Source: Lachnospiraceae bacterium | GTDB taxonomy: Bacteria > Bacillota > Clostridia > Lachnospirales > Lachnospiraceae | NCBI GenBank assembly: GCA_029008875.1 | Contig: JAQXJP010000035.1 | Location: 248,001-312,000 of the forward strand | Reading direction: 5' to 3' | DNA length: 64,000 bases | Program-made: the position numbers and the translations under genes | Notes under the pieces: generated by a model | Database searches by the model: none | What the model saw: only the letters and a program-made list of their open reading frames with translations | What the model was told of the DNA's origin: nothing | In this document: piece by piece, positions 54,261-63,724 of the stretch | How the letters are laid out: each line of letters opens with the position of its first letter | Numbering within the stretch: position 1 is the stretch's first letter

Positions 54261-55067
54261 CTACAGCACATCCGCAAAATGCACTCGCAATTTTTTAAAT
54301 ACAGTAGTTCCAACGCAATACATCACAATTGTCACACCCCAAAACCATGCTGTTAAAATCGGATGTTCCCAGAATCCTATCTTGTTGATCAGGGCGTCAC
54401 GATATCCATACACTATGTAGTACATTGGATTCGCTTGCAGTATAATTACCAGCCAATTGGGAATATTTTCAAGGCCCTCGATTGTCCACATAATCGGCGT
54501 AGCCCAAGTTCCAATCTGCAACAAAACCCCCACAACCTGGGACATATCTCTGAAAAAAACTGTGATTGCACTTGTCAGGTAAATTAATCCAATCGAAAAA
54601 CACCACATCGCAATTGAGTAGTACAGGACCTGAATGGTATATCCATCCGGGGCATAGCCCATAATCCAGAACAAGACAATCATGAATCCTACAAAAAAGA
54701 TATGTGAAAATGAGGCAGAGATTGTCTTCACAATGGGCAAAAGTTCAATCTTAAATACCACTTTTTTGACCAGATAAGAATATTCCAAAAAGACATTGGT
54801 CCCCTGGGACATGGCTTCTTGAAAATAAAACCATGGCACAAGTCCGGCCATCAAGTGCAATACAAACGGAACCGTTACCCCTGTTCTCAAATTTGTCGCC
54901 GAAGCATGAATTCCCTTTTCAAATACGAACCAATAAAGCAATACCGTAATAATCGGCTGAATAAACGCCCATATCAGTCCTAAATTTGATCCCGCAAATC
55001 TTTTCTTCAAATCATCTTTTGATAAGAACCATAGCATTTTACCATTTTTTATTGCTGTTATAATCAT
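54261..55067 (-). CDS. Wzm-type ABC-2 polysaccharide permease
   Basis: A 268-residue permease with six hydrophobic helices. The N-terminal LWFLSKDDLKKRFAGSNLGLIW is the amphipathic family motif. LMAGLVPWFYFQEAMSQGTNVFLE and the C-terminal LQANPMYYIVYGYRDALI are typical of TagG/Wzm proteins. It exports the complete polymer with the Wzt ATPase next to it. Length is normal for the family. The gene follows the DUF2142 gene by 20 bases. Confidence 0.92.
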   Translation of the reverse strand: MIITAIKNGKMLWFLSKDDLKKRFAGSNLGLIWAFIQPIITVLLYWFVFEKGIHASATNLRTGVTVPFVLHLMAGLVPWFYFQEAMSQGTNVFLEYSYLVKKVVFKIELLPIVKTISASFSHIFFVGFMIVLFWIMGYAPDGYTIQVLYYSIAMWCFSIGLIYLTSAITVFFRDMSQVVGVLLQIGTWATPIMWTIEGLENIPNWLVIILQANPMYYIVYGYRDALINKIGFWEHPILTAWFWGVTIVMYCVGTTVFKKLRVHFADVL

Positions 55068-55087
55068 TCACTAAACCTCGCAGCATC

Positions 55088-56485
55088 TTATACAATCCAA
55101 TATCGATCAATTAGAATAGAGATTGGATATACCAATACAATCCCGTAATAAATTACCTGAATTAGCGGTATCCATTTATTTTTTAAGTGGATGATACTAT
55201 CCCATACCAGCAATGCCGCCGGCAGAATTGGCAGGAAGTATCGCCCCTGCACCCCCAGTATCAATACCATCTGCTGTATTCCCTCACAGTACTCCGGCAG
55301 GGAGGCAGCCTCAATCTCATAGATATAAAATGTCCATGTAATCATACATACAATAGTCAAAAAAGCAATTATTACAGCAGTTCCCCCAAAGACTATTCTT
55401 GAAAAGCCATCCACTTTATACCCATTTTCATTATGAAACTGTGTCAAAACAAGCAAAACACCGATGACAAACAGCGCGAATTTCATGTCGACTCCGCTAT
55501 CCAGCCATCCGAAAGTTCCGATCATTCCTCTTACATAATCCATCGAGAAACTTCGCAAAGTATTGGAAATAAGCTCTGCGCCCTTATTCAAATCAACTAT
55601 GCAAGCTCTTAACGCCAAAATATATGGAATGTCTCTGATCAAATACATTCCTATCCCAACACAGACAATTGCTACCGCGATCGATATCAGTTTATGCTTT
55701 TTTATCACCCGGATAAGATCCACAGAACCCATTCGGAATTCCATATGATCCATAGGAATAATCAGCCAAAGCAATCCCAACAAAACATACAATATCTTAA
55801 TTACAGAGATAATTGCCAACAACGCAATCGTCAAAGCCAGTTCCTTCCATCCCACCTTTTCCTGCCGATATTTCAAATACAAGAAATAACTGACCAAAAA
55901 GAAGCATATCGGAAGCAAAACCGCATCATAACTAAATGATGAACATTGTTGCAAGTTCATTGGTAACAACATAATGGCGCATAATAGTTCCTTTTTTATT
56001 GGAATGATCTTTAATGCCCAATATCCCATTGCCGCTCCAAAAAATATCGCACCCAGTTCTCCCAATTGCAAGCATCCCAAAATAGGCAGATTGAATAGCA
56101 ATCCGATTGCAAAACCGATGGTCATAGGAAAATACGCCAGGATTGATACCTTCGGCGAAAAATCAAACCCTCGATTTTCAAACCGAACGCTCGCCATATC
56201 CCGGTAATTTTCTATGTCAACCTCCTGCCTGTTTGATATCACGTCCATGGCACCCAGGCCTTTTGCATATTCATAATATTGTTCTCCCAAATTATCTGCA
56301 CCGATAGCTTGACACATATTTATCACATGTGTCCCCTCATCAGGAACCTGCATAACAGGAACAATTACGGAATAAATTATTCCCACAACAAGAAATGTGA
56401 AAAAAAAGAATTTGGGAATATTATCACTGTTAAACATTTTAATAAAAAAACAAGAAATTTTGTTAAACATTGCTTTACTTTTCAT
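55088..56485 (-). CDS. DUF2142 multi-spanning membrane protein
   Basis: A 465-residue protein with about ten to eleven hydrophobic helices. The first outer loop has VPVMQVPDEGTHVINMCQAI, the acidic (P)DE.(A/T)H motif of DUF2142. A long loop (about 70-100) follows, then SSFSYDAVLLPICFF. DUF2142 proteins have a GT-C-like topology and occur in polysaccharide loci; transfer from lipid-linked sugars is suspected but not proven. The end of the DUF2304 gene overlaps its start by 11 bases. Confidence 0.78.
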   Translation of the reverse strand: MKSKAMFNKISCFFIKMFNSDNIPKFFFFTFLVVGIIYSVIVPVMQVPDEGTHVINMCQAIGADNLGEQYYEYAKGLGAMDVISNRQEVDIENYRDMASVRFENRGFDFSPKVSILAYFPMTIGFAIGLLFNLPILGCLQLGELGAIFFGAAMGYWALKIIPIKKELLCAIMLLPMNLQQCSSFSYDAVLLPICFFLVSYFLYLKYRQEKVGWKELALTIALLAIISVIKILYVLLGLLWLIIPMDHMEFRMGSVDLIRVIKKHKLISIAVAIVCVGIGMYLIRDIPYILALRACIVDLNKGAELISNTLRSFSMDYVRGMIGTFGWLDSGVDMKFALFVIGVLLVLTQFHNENGYKVDGFSRIVFGGTAVIIAFLTIVCMITWTFYIYEIEAASLPEYCEGIQQMVLILGVQGRYFLPILPAALLVWDSIIHLKNKWIPLIQVIYYGIVLVYPISILIDRYWIV

Positions 56486-56828
56486 TTTTGTTTTCAGTTA
56501 TTTGCTCCTTCAAAATTGCAATCTCCTGAGTCAAACGTTTTGTTTCATCTGTCAGTTTTGAGATTTTCTGGGTCAATCCGTAAACGATAATCAAAATAAA
56601 GCAGATGCCAAAGAAAAACAGCATGTTGGATGCAAGTTCTATTCCCAAAGCTCTGGCCACTGCCGCCACAATATTCGGCCAAATGTCAATCACCATCATC
56701 AATATTCCGAGCATCAACCAGGACAGCGCAAAACGCAAATTCAGTTTATTCTTGCGCACCTGCCACAAAATTAAGAGCATGGCAAGAACGATTGCTATTC
56801 CAATGATAATTTGAAAACGAAATGTCAT
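56475..56828 (-). CDS. DUF2304 small membrane protein
   Basis: A 117-residue protein with three hydrophobic helices (about 4-22, 32-50 and 62-84) and a charged helical tail rich in KLTDETKRLTQEIAILKEQ, a probable coiled coil. LRFALSWLMLGILMM is the typical DUF2304 block. It is commonly paired with a DPM1-like GT2, as here with 56856-57542 just upstream, and may anchor that enzyme to the membrane. The ATG at 56828 has AGAGGAA before it; an earlier in-frame start lacks a better site. Confidence 0.85.
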   Translation of the reverse strand: MTFRFQIIIGIAIVLAMLLILWQVRKNKLNLRFALSWLMLGILMMVIDIWPNIVAAVARALGIELASNMLFFFGICFILIIVYGLTQKISKLTDETKRLTQEIAILKEQITENKNEK

Positions 56829-56855
56829 CTTTTCCTCTTTTCTATCCCACAATTA

Positions 56856-57542
56856 CTATAGCGCCGCTATCACAATAGCAATACTGACCTTAATCATGTA
56901 ATAGACAGCTTTGAAAGGTGAGGAAATAGAAGAAACACCTTCCTCCCTCTCTTTCATGATAACCGAAAGTTCACTTACCTCTGCTTTTTGCTTAAGGAGT
57001 GTTACCACACTCTCCGGTTCCGGATAATCCTTCGGATAATTTTCCGCAAATTGCTTCATGACCTTGCGATTCACCATGCGCATCCCCGATGTAGGGTCCG
57101 TGATTTTCTTGCCGGTCATTATCTTAATAAGACCGGTAAAATAATGAATTCCCAACCGTCGCAACCCTGTTGACTGAAATCCCTCCTTGGTGATGTAGCG
57201 GGATCCGATGAGCATGTCCAACTTCTCTTCTTCCATCTGCTGTGCCATAGCCTCAAGATAACTGGCATTGTGCTGACCGTCCCCGTCAAATTGCACTGCA
57301 TAGTCATATCCGTTTTCATACGCATACATATATCCGGTCTGCACCCCACCGCCGATTCCCAGATTCACCGGCAGGTCAATCACATGAAATCCGTTTTTAC
57401 GGCATATTTCCAAGGTGTTGTCCCCTGAGTGGTCATTGATAATGACGTAGTCAAATTCCGGCGCGTTCTGCAGGATATCATTTACCGTTTTTTCAATATT
57501 GCCGGCCTCGTTGTAGGCCGGAATAATTGCGATTTTTTTCAT
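56856..57542 (-). CDS. GT2-family polyprenyl-phosphate glycosyltransferase, DPM1-like
   Basis: A 228-residue enzyme. KKIAIIPAYNEAGNIEKTVND, VIINDHSGDNT, NLGIGGGVQTGYMYA and VQFDGDGQHNASYL (DxD) are the classic DPM1-like set. DPTSGMRMVNRKVM follows. There are no full membrane helices beyond a short hydrophobic C-terminus, fitting its pairing with the DUF2304 protein. Predicted to make an undecaprenyl-phosphate-linked hexose for the DUF2142/GT-C proteins. Sugar unknown. Confidence 0.85.
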   Translation of the reverse strand: MKKIAIIPAYNEAGNIEKTVNDILQNAPEFDYVIINDHSGDNTLEICRKNGFHVIDLPVNLGIGGGVQTGYMYAYENGYDYAVQFDGDGQHNASYLEAMAQQMEEEKLDMLIGSRYITKEGFQSTGLRRLGIHYFTGLIKIMTGKKITDPTSGMRMVNRKVMKQFAENYPKDYPEPESVVTLLKQKAEVSELSVIMKEREEGVSSISSPFKAVYYMIKVSIAIVIAAL

Positions 57543-57553
57543 ACTATTCCTCT

Positions 57554-58387
57554 CTATTTCGAGAAAATTTTCAGATAAACTCCTATGGCGACATTGCGGA
57601 ATTTTCGAAAGAACACACTGAATTTACATTGAAATTCCGAAAGTCCCAGTTCTTCCTTGTATTTGTATACCAATCGACGATGCTCCTCCACATAGGTCTT
57701 GCGATCGTTCCCAATCAAATTGCCCGTGTTGGAATCGTTTCGAATGGTAAAGCTGTTCAACAATTTATGGATGATGTAGACATCCCCCGCACATGCGATT
57801 CTTGTCCACATTTCAAAGTCTAGGATGTATGTGAAGCCGGGATCAAACAGTCCCACCTCATCAAATACGCTTTTTCGAATCAGGTTGTTGACCGGCGCTC
57901 CAAAAAAATTGTTCCAGATAATGGATGTCTTCGCCACTTTTTTCCCGGAAACCAGCCCGGCGGTTTTGTATCGCCGAAATTCCCCTGTCTTTTTCCCATG
58001 AATGTCCACAAGCCAGGTGTCGCTCTCCACCATGTTCACGGAAGGGTTCGCAAGCATTGCATCCATCTCTTCCTCGATGGCCGTGGGATCCAGCAAATCA
58101 TCTGCGCAGACCAGTTTTACGAACTCTCCGCCTGCGACCTGAATACATTTGGTCCAGTTTCCGGTCATCCCCAGGTTTTCCTCGTTCCGGATAATGCGGA
58201 TTCGCGGGTCATCGAAGGTTTCCACCACCTCCAGGGTATTGTCCTTAGACCGGTCATCAATCACGTTGATTTCCAAGTTGGAGTACGTCTGTGCCAGGAT
58301 GGATTCTATTGTTTTTGCAATGGTTGCCGCACTGTTATACGCCGGTATGCTAATGCTGACTAAAGGTTTGTTTGGTGTCATAATCAT
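57554..58387 (-). CDS. GT2-family glycosyltransferase
   Basis: A 277-residue GT-A enzyme. PLVSISIPAYNSAATIAKTI, INVIDDRSKDNT, NLGMTGNWTKCIQVAGGEF and KLVCADDLLDPTAI (metal DD) are clear. DPGFTYILDFEMWTRIA and the ARG-like NDSNTGN region are also typical. It begins right after the stop of the upstream DPM-type gene, so translation is probably coupled. Adds one sugar; donor unknown. Confidence 0.83.
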   Translation of the reverse strand: MIMTPNKPLVSISIPAYNSAATIAKTIESILAQTYSNLEINVIDDRSKDNTLEVVETFDDPRIRIIRNEENLGMTGNWTKCIQVAGGEFVKLVCADDLLDPTAIEEEMDAMLANPSVNMVESDTWLVDIHGKKTGEFRRYKTAGLVSGKKVAKTSIIWNNFFGAPVNNLIRKSVFDEVGLFDPGFTYILDFEMWTRIACAGDVYIIHKLLNSFTIRNDSNTGNLIGNDRKTYVEEHRRLVYKYKEELGLSEFQCKFSVFFRKFRNVAIGVYLKIFSK

Positions 58388-59368
58388 TTATTCCGCTTTC
58401 AATTCTTCTTCCAGTGTGTTTTCACTGGCAATGTAGATTGGTCTCTTTTTTACTTCCAGGTAGGTCTTGGAGAAGTATAGCCCCAAAATTCCAATGGACA
58501 ACAGCTGGATTCCGCCGATTAAAATTATGATACATACCATGGAGGGCCAGCCGTATGCGGAATTGTGATATAGAAGCTGTCTCACAATGATGAAAATAAT
58601 GGCAATGAAGGACACACCGCACATACTTGCTCCCAACACGGATGCAATGTAAAGCGGAGCCTCCGAAAAGGCCACGATTCCATCCAGCGAATACTTGAAC
58701 AGTTTCCAGAAGGACCACTTGGTCTCTCCCGCCACACGTTCAACATTTTCAAATTCCAGCCACTTGGTCTTGAATCCGACCCAGCCGAACAGTCCCTTGG
58801 AGAACCGATTGTATTCTGTCATGCTTATGAACGCATTTACATACTTTCGGTTCATCAGGCGATAATCCCTTGCTCCGTCCATCAGTTCCACATCACTGAT
58901 TTTTTTCATAACATGATAAAATTGCCGTGCGAAAAAGGAACGAATCGCAGGTTCTCCCTTCCGAGTTATCCTTCTTGTCGCAACAGAATCATATCCCTCT
59001 TCCGTTACAGCCCGGTACATTTCCGGGAGAAGTGAAGGCGGGTCCTGCAGATCGGCATCCATGATAGCAACATAGTCGCCCTTTGCATTGCTTACTCCTG
59101 CGTACATGGCAGATTCTTTTCCAAAATTTCTGGAAAGGGATATATAATCCACTCGCGGAATATCGGCACTCTGTTCCAGTGCCGCATGATTTTCCCTCCG
59201 TAGATTGCGTAGCACTTGGAGCGTCCCATCCTTGGAGCCATCATCCACAAACAACAGTTCCATCTGCACATATGGCATTACTTTAGCAGTTTTTACTATT
59301 TCCTTATATAACAACGGGATTGTTTTCTCCTCGTTGTAACATGGAATCACCAATGTAATGGTATCCAT
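58388..59368 (-). CDS. GtrB-type GT2 with two C-terminal membrane helices
   Basis: A 326-residue protein. The GT2 part has DTITLVIPCYNEEKTIPLLY, LFVDDGSKDGTL, LSRNFGKESAMYAGV and AIMDADLQDPPSLLP (DxD...Q). Two helices near 235-258 and 270-293 and the ending GLYFSKTYLEVKKRPIYI are hallmarks of GtrB/ArnC-like enzymes. It would attach a sugar to undecaprenyl phosphate. GGAGAAACCC precedes the ATG, and a strong internal promoter lies 33-62 bases upstream. No gtrA gene is adjacent; the one at 15597 may serve it. Confidence 0.87.
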   Translation of the reverse strand: MDTITLVIPCYNEEKTIPLLYKEIVKTAKVMPYVQMELLFVDDGSKDGTLQVLRNLRRENHAALEQSADIPRVDYISLSRNFGKESAMYAGVSNAKGDYVAIMDADLQDPPSLLPEMYRAVTEEGYDSVATRRITRKGEPAIRSFFARQFYHVMKKISDVELMDGARDYRLMNRKYVNAFISMTEYNRFSKGLFGWVGFKTKWLEFENVERVAGETKWSFWKLFKYSLDGIVAFSEAPLYIASVLGASMCGVSFIAIIFIIVRQLLYHNSAYGWPSMVCIIILIGGIQLLSIGILGLYFSKTYLEVKKRPIYIASENTLEEELKAE

Positions 59369-59401
59369 CTGGGTTTCTCCTTTATTATGACCATCCTATC
59401 T

Positions 59402-59430
59402 ATTATAGCACGATATCGCGTTCTATACAA
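59402..59430 (-). promoter_or_regulatory. Strong internal promoter before the GtrB-type gene
   Basis: On the minus strand TTGTAT (59425-59430) and a perfect TATAAT (59402-59407) with extended TG (TGCTATAAT) are separated by 17 bases. The spacer holds the 8-base palindrome CGATATCG (59411-59418), which may be an operator. It could drive everything downstream independently of the cdaR-glmM side. Confidence 0.7.
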
Positions 59431-59436
59431 ATTCGG

Positions 59437-60627
59437 TCATCCATTCCCCTCCAGGAACAGTCTCTCATAAGCATCCACAATTGCATCCCAGCTGTAAGCA
59501 TCTGTGATGCGGCGCTTCGCACGCTGGCCCAGCTCTGCGATCTCTTCCGCTGTCATGGAATCTGCATGCTCAATCAGGTGAGCAAGACTGCCCTCTTCCT
59601 TGTTCCAGTACAGAGCTCCGCCCTCGCCCACTTCGGAGTTAAATCCTACTTCCAGGAGCAGATTCACATCGGTGCTGCCCAGTGCCTCCAACAGGCTGGG
59701 ATTGGTTCCTCCCACCTCATGTCCGTGGAAATATCCGTAGGCCTGCTCCCGAATTTTCTTCAGCAGGTCCTCATCATACACGGTTCCCACAAACTTGATA
59801 CGGGGATCCATAGAAAAATGGAGAGCCTCATCCAGTTCCGCGTGTAGTTTGGGATTATCGGTTGTGATAATCGCAAAGTCCTTGTCCGTCTTCGCCCGCA
59901 AAAACTCGCGAAGCATGGTCTCATAATTGTTCTCCGGTACAAATCTCCCCACCACAAGGTAGTAGCCTTTGGGTGTCAGCCCTTTTTCCTTCATCCAATT
60001 CACAAACCGCGGATCATCGTCCCGAAGGGCCGAGGGCCTGGTGTCGGATCCATATGCGATGAAGGTGGTGTTTGGGTGAAAACTTGCATATTCTTCCTGA
60101 ATATACTTTTCGATGTTCTTGCTGTCACACACCAACAAATCCGCATGCTTTACCATGTGTTTCTCGGAGTATTTCCAGTAGGCGCGGATCGGCGCACTCC
60201 ACTTGGAGCGCTTCCACTCGTGTCCGTCCGGGTTCACATACAACACCCCGCCCAGCTTGTGAATCTTCCGGGCAAAGTGCCTTGCAAAGGGTCCGATACG
60301 ACATGCCAATACATAGAAAACAGGGCGTGATACCGCGCCCTCTTTTTCCTGATTCTCCTGCTCCAGGAGCTTTTTACAAATGGTAATGCTTCTTCTTAAC
60401 GCCACCACATCGTAATACACTGCCTTGGCGGCTCCCAGATTCGGCACTTTGACATCAAAACATTTCGCCCCGTTGCACTCGTACTCACCATTGTGGTCCG
60501 AGAGTCTGGATACGTGGTAACAGATGTCGTTGCTTTTTCGATATGCAGTTAACTTGTCCACAAAGGTTTCAAACCCACCATAAGCAGCCGGAATTCCCTT
60601 GCTGCCCACGATAAAGACATGTTGCAT
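59437..60627 (-). CDS. DUF1972/GT4 rhamnosyltransferase-like protein
   Basis: A 396-residue GT-B enzyme. MQHVFIVGSKGIPAAYGGFE and FVDKLTAYRKS are the DUF1972 N-terminus of Cps2T/RgpA-like beta-1,4-rhamnosyltransferases. LYVNPDGHEWKRSKW and the donor-half YFHGHEVGGTNPSLLEALGS are equally typical. These enzymes usually add the second sugar to the lipid-linked primer. The ATG at 60627 lies one base after the stop of the initiating PGT gene, so the pair forms an initiation module. Rhamnose itself would need dTDP- or CDP-6-deoxyhexose supplied elsewhere. Confidence 0.85.
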   Translation of the reverse strand: MQHVFIVGSKGIPAAYGGFETFVDKLTAYRKSNDICYHVSRLSDHNGEYECNGAKCFDVKVPNLGAAKAVYYDVVALRRSITICKKLLEQENQEKEGAVSRPVFYVLACRIGPFARHFARKIHKLGGVLYVNPDGHEWKRSKWSAPIRAYWKYSEKHMVKHADLLVCDSKNIEKYIQEEYASFHPNTTFIAYGSDTRPSALRDDDPRFVNWMKEKGLTPKGYYLVVGRFVPENNYETMLREFLRAKTDKDFAIITTDNPKLHAELDEALHFSMDPRIKFVGTVYDEDLLKKIREQAYGYFHGHEVGGTNPSLLEALGSTDVNLLLEVGFNSEVGEGGALYWNKEEGSLAHLIEHADSMTAEEIAELGQRAKRRITDAYSWDAIVDAYERLFLEGNG

Positions 60628-60628
60628 A

Positions 60629-62068
60629 CTATCTCGATCCCTTTCTGCCCAATACAACCGCCACTGTCTTGAACAGAATCTTGATATCCAGTATCATGCT
60701 CCAGTTCTCAATATAGGCTGTATCAAGCTCCACCACCTTGTCGAAGTCCGTGATGTCGTTTCTTCCGCTGATCTGCCACAGGCCGGTGATTCCCGGTTTC
60801 ATGGACAGACGAATCTTGTGGTGGAAGTCGTACTGTTCATACTCGTTGACTGTCGGTGGTCTGGTTCCTACTAAACTCATCTCTCCCCGCAATACATTCC
60901 AAAACTGCGGGAATTCATCCAGGCTTGTCTTGCGGAGGAAGTTTCCGATTCCTTTGCCCGGTCCTTTCTCGCTGCCGATGATTCGCGGATCATTTTCCAC
61001 CTTGAACATCAGCCCCTGCATCTCATTCTGTTCCATGAGCTGCGGCAACATCTCCTCCGCGTTTACATGCATGGAACGGAACTTATACATGTAGAATACT
61101 CGGCCGTTCTTGCCGACTCTCTTCTGTTTGAAAAAGACAGGTCCCGGTGACGCTATCTTGATGGCCGGTGCGGCAAACAGGAAGATGATACCTGTCAGCA
61201 AAAGGCCCACCAAAGCCCCTATGATATCTACCGCACGTTTCAGTGCAATCTGCCATCCGCTTGCAGTCTTGACCGCAGTGGTCACCACATAGGCATCCCC
61301 CATGCGCTCCACAATCTGATTGGGCAGATTCTCGGGCAAAAATCCCATTCCGATATGAACGGTGATGCCCATCCCCAGGAACAAATCCACCTGACGATTC
61401 AACTCCTCGCGATTGACAAAGGTGTCGATGTAGACCTCGTCCACCACGCCCTGTCGGAGATATTCCAACACATGCTCTCTTCCGAACAGCACCGGAATGT
61501 CCGCGTCGATTGCGTCCTCTTTCTCCTGGCAATCGATCACACCGATTGCGGTGACGCGATAACTCCGCCATGTCTTCTGGTATAACTGTCGAATACACTG
61601 CCCCGCATGTCCCTGGGTAACGAGAATCATCATTCTGGACTGATTCTTCACCGAGGTCATACGTTTGCGGACAAGCTTCTTGAGGAATAGTCTGCCCACA
61701 AGGCTGAATGCCATTCCAAATCCCCAGCTCATGAAGAATACAGAACGTGAAAAATCATTGGATTCCTGAATCAGGTACTCAAACAGCAACAGGATCAGTT
61801 CCACGATGGTAATGTGCTGGACGACAGCAACCATCTCCTGAGTTTTATTTCGTTGTAAAATACTCTTGTAATTGTTTGTAAAAAAAACTACTACCAAATC
61901 AAACGCGGCAAGCATAATTGCAAGACGCAGATACATGTGCGGCAGGTACGGAAATACATCCCTGTGACGAATCACATACGCCAGAAGGAATCCCATTTCC
62001 AAGCATACAACATCCAAGAGTTCAAAATCCCAGTGCTTAATCCACCCCGGGTTGATCTTCTTGTACAT
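60629..62068 (-). CDS. Initiating undecaprenyl-phosphate sugar phosphotransferase (WbaP/CpsE type)
   Basis: A 479-residue polyprenyl glycosylphosphotransferase. Four to five membrane helices fill residues 15-125. A CoA-binding-like Rossmann region follows (RMMILVTQGHAGQCIRQLY). The catalytic domain (about 275-479) has KRAVDIIGALVGLLLTGIIF, FFKQKRVGKNGRVFYMYKFR, RKTSLDEFPQFWNVLRGEMS and GTRPPTVNEYEQYD. It transfers hexose-1-phosphate to undecaprenyl phosphate, the first step of glycan assembly. It is the second initiator in the window besides 45219-46241. Preceded by the HPr gene. Confidence 0.92.
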   Translation of the reverse strand: MYKKINPGWIKHWDFELLDVVCLEMGFLLAYVIRHRDVFPYLPHMYLRLAIMLAAFDLVVVFFTNNYKSILQRNKTQEMVAVVQHITIVELILLLFEYLIQESNDFSRSVFFMSWGFGMAFSLVGRLFLKKLVRKRMTSVKNQSRMMILVTQGHAGQCIRQLYQKTWRSYRVTAIGVIDCQEKEDAIDADIPVLFGREHVLEYLRQGVVDEVYIDTFVNREELNRQVDLFLGMGITVHIGMGFLPENLPNQIVERMGDAYVVTTAVKTASGWQIALKRAVDIIGALVGLLLTGIIFLFAAPAIKIASPGPVFFKQKRVGKNGRVFYMYKFRSMHVNAEEMLPQLMEQNEMQGLMFKVENDPRIIGSEKGPGKGIGNFLRKTSLDEFPQFWNVLRGEMSLVGTRPPTVNEYEQYDFHHKIRLSMKPGITGLWQISGRNDITDFDKVVELDTAYIENWSMILDIKILFKTVAVVLGRKGSR

Positions 62069-62084
62069 AGTAACCTCTCCCCGG

Positions 62085-62348
62085 TTACTCGCCTAATCCG
62101 CTTTCGATAAAGTTGGCGAGAACCTCAAGTGCGTTTTCTTCATCTTCCCCATCACAGATCAGGGTGATTTCGTCCCCCTTCTTGATGCAGGCACCCAACA
62201 CACTAAGTACACTCTTTGCATTAGCAGTATTCCCACTATAGTCAAAAGTAATCTTACATTTGTACTTCATTGCCTCTTTGCACAAATTTCCGGCCGGACG
62301 CAGATGAAGTCCGGTTGGATTGGTAATAACAATTTTCTTTGATACCAC
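62085..62348 (-). CDS. HPr-family phosphocarrier protein
   Basis: An 87-residue HPr protein. TGLHLRPAG places the phosphorylatable histidine at 15, and NAKSVLSVL places the regulatory serine at 46, both as in Firmicutes HPr. It has a GTG start with GGGGG 8 bases before. It lies between glmM and the initiating transferase rather than in a PTS operon. It may be the cell's HPr or a Crh-like paralogue tying sugar status to envelope synthesis; having His15 argues against Crh. That link is inference from position. Confidence 0.9.
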   Translation of the reverse strand: MVSKKIVITNPTGLHLRPAGNLCKEAMKYKCKITFDYSGNTANAKSVLSVLGACIKKGDEITLICDGEDEENALEVLANFIESGLGE

Positions 62349-62360
62349 TTTTTTCGCCCC

Positions 62361-63710
62361 CTATAACATAACCTTCTGAATCAAATCAGCCAATTTTGTT
62401 GCCTCTTCCTCAATTACCTTTTGATCCTTACCCTCAATCATGACACGAACCAACGGCTCCGTTCCCGAAGGTCGAATCAACACTCTGCCCTCCCCGGCAA
62501 ATTTCTTCTCCAGCTCTGCAATCGCATCCGCAATTTCAGAGTACTCCATGTAACTCTCTTTTTTGTGGTTCGGAACCTTAGCGTTCACCAGTGCCTGCGG
62601 AAGAACCTCCATAATCTTCGCAAGCTCCGACAACGGTTTTCCGGTGTCCACCATGACCTCCAGCAGATGGAGGGCACTGAGGAGTCCGTCCCCGGTGGTG
62701 TTATCGTCCAGGAAAATCACATGCCCGGACTGCTCCCCGCCTAAATTGTATCCGTTTTCTCTCATGTTCTCCAGAACGTAACGGTCGCCCACCTTGGTCT
62801 TTTCCAGGTTGATTCCTTCTTTTTCTCCCATCAAGGTAAATCCAAGGTTGGTCATCACGGTCACAACGATGGTATCCTTTGCCAGCCTTCCCTTGCTCTT
62901 GAGATAGTTGCCGCAAATCGCCATAATCTCGTCGCCGTCCACCAGCTTGCCGTTCTCATCCACGGCCAGCATACGGTCCGCATCCCCGTCGAAGGCAATG
63001 CCGATATTGGCTTTCTCGGATACCACCCGAGCCTTCAGTTCGTCCATGTGGGTGGATCCGCAGTTTGCGTTGATGTTGGTTCCGTCCGGCTTTGTGTGGA
63101 TGGCAATCAGATTGGCTCCGAGATCCTGCAATGTCTTTACGGAGGTATAGTAGCTTGCCCCCTCGGCGCAGTCGATGACAATCTTGAGCCCCGACAAATC
63201 TACCGGAACGGTCTTTTTTTCAAACTCCACATATTCGTCGCGGATGTCAAAACGGTAATCGATTTTTCCGATTCCCGGTCCCACCGGAAATACCACATCC
63301 TCCATGTCGTTTTTGATCAATGCCTCAATCTCGTCCTCCAGCTCGTCGGATAACTTGTATCCCTCGCCGTTGAAGAACTTGATTCCGTTGAATTCCATCG
63401 GATTGTGGGATGCGGAAATCACAACGCCCGCATCTACTTTATGCTTTCTGGTGAGGTATGCGATTGCCGGGGTGGGAACCACTCCCACATAGACCGCATT
63501 CGCACCCACGGAACAGATTCCGGCCATCAGTGCATTTGCAAGCATCCCCCCTGAAATTCTGGTATCACAGCCGACGATGATGGTGGGCTGATGAGATTTC
63601 TCTTTGGTCAACACATAAGCCCCCGCCTGCCCCAGCTTTGTCGCCAGTTCAATGGTGAGCTCCGTTCCCGCTACTCCTCTTACCCCGTCGGTTCCAAACA
63701 TTCTTGCCAT
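62361..63710 (-). CDS. glmM: Phosphoglucosamine mutase
   Basis: A 449-residue enzyme converting glucosamine-6-phosphate to glucosamine-1-phosphate for UDP-GlcNAc. [15 protein letters not shown] at the start, the active-site [13 protein letters not shown] (phosphoserine S101), DGDADRM as the metal loop and [14 protein letters not shown] at the end are diagnostic. I use the ATG at 63710 (standard GlmM length). An ATG four codons earlier sits too close to the AGGGGTGA site. It follows the cdaR end by 14 bases, as in Firmicutes cdaA-cdaR-glmM operons. Confidence 0.95.
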   Translation of the reverse strand: MARMFGTDGVRGVAGTELTIELATKLGQAGAYVLTKEKSHQPTIIVGCDTRISGGMLANALMAGICSVGANAVYVGVVPTPAIAYLTRKHKVDAGVVISASHNPMEFNGIKFFNGEGYKLSDELEDEIEALIKNDMEDVVFPVGPGIGKIDYRFDIRDEYVEFEKKTVPVDLSGLKIVIDCAEGASYYTSVKTLQDLGANLIAIHTKPDGTNINANCGSTHMDELKARVVSEKANIGIAFDGDADRMLAVDENGKLVDGDEIMAICGNYLKSKGRLAKDTIVVTVMTNLGFTLMGEKEGINLEKTKVGDRYVLENMRENGYNLGGEQSGHVIFLDDNTTGDGLLSALHLLEVMVDTGKPLSELAKIMEVLPQALVNAKVPNHKKESYMEYSEIADAIAELEKKFAGEGRVLIRPSGTEPLVRVMIEGKDQKVIEEEATKLADLIQKVML

Positions 63711-63724
63711 CGTATCATTCACCC

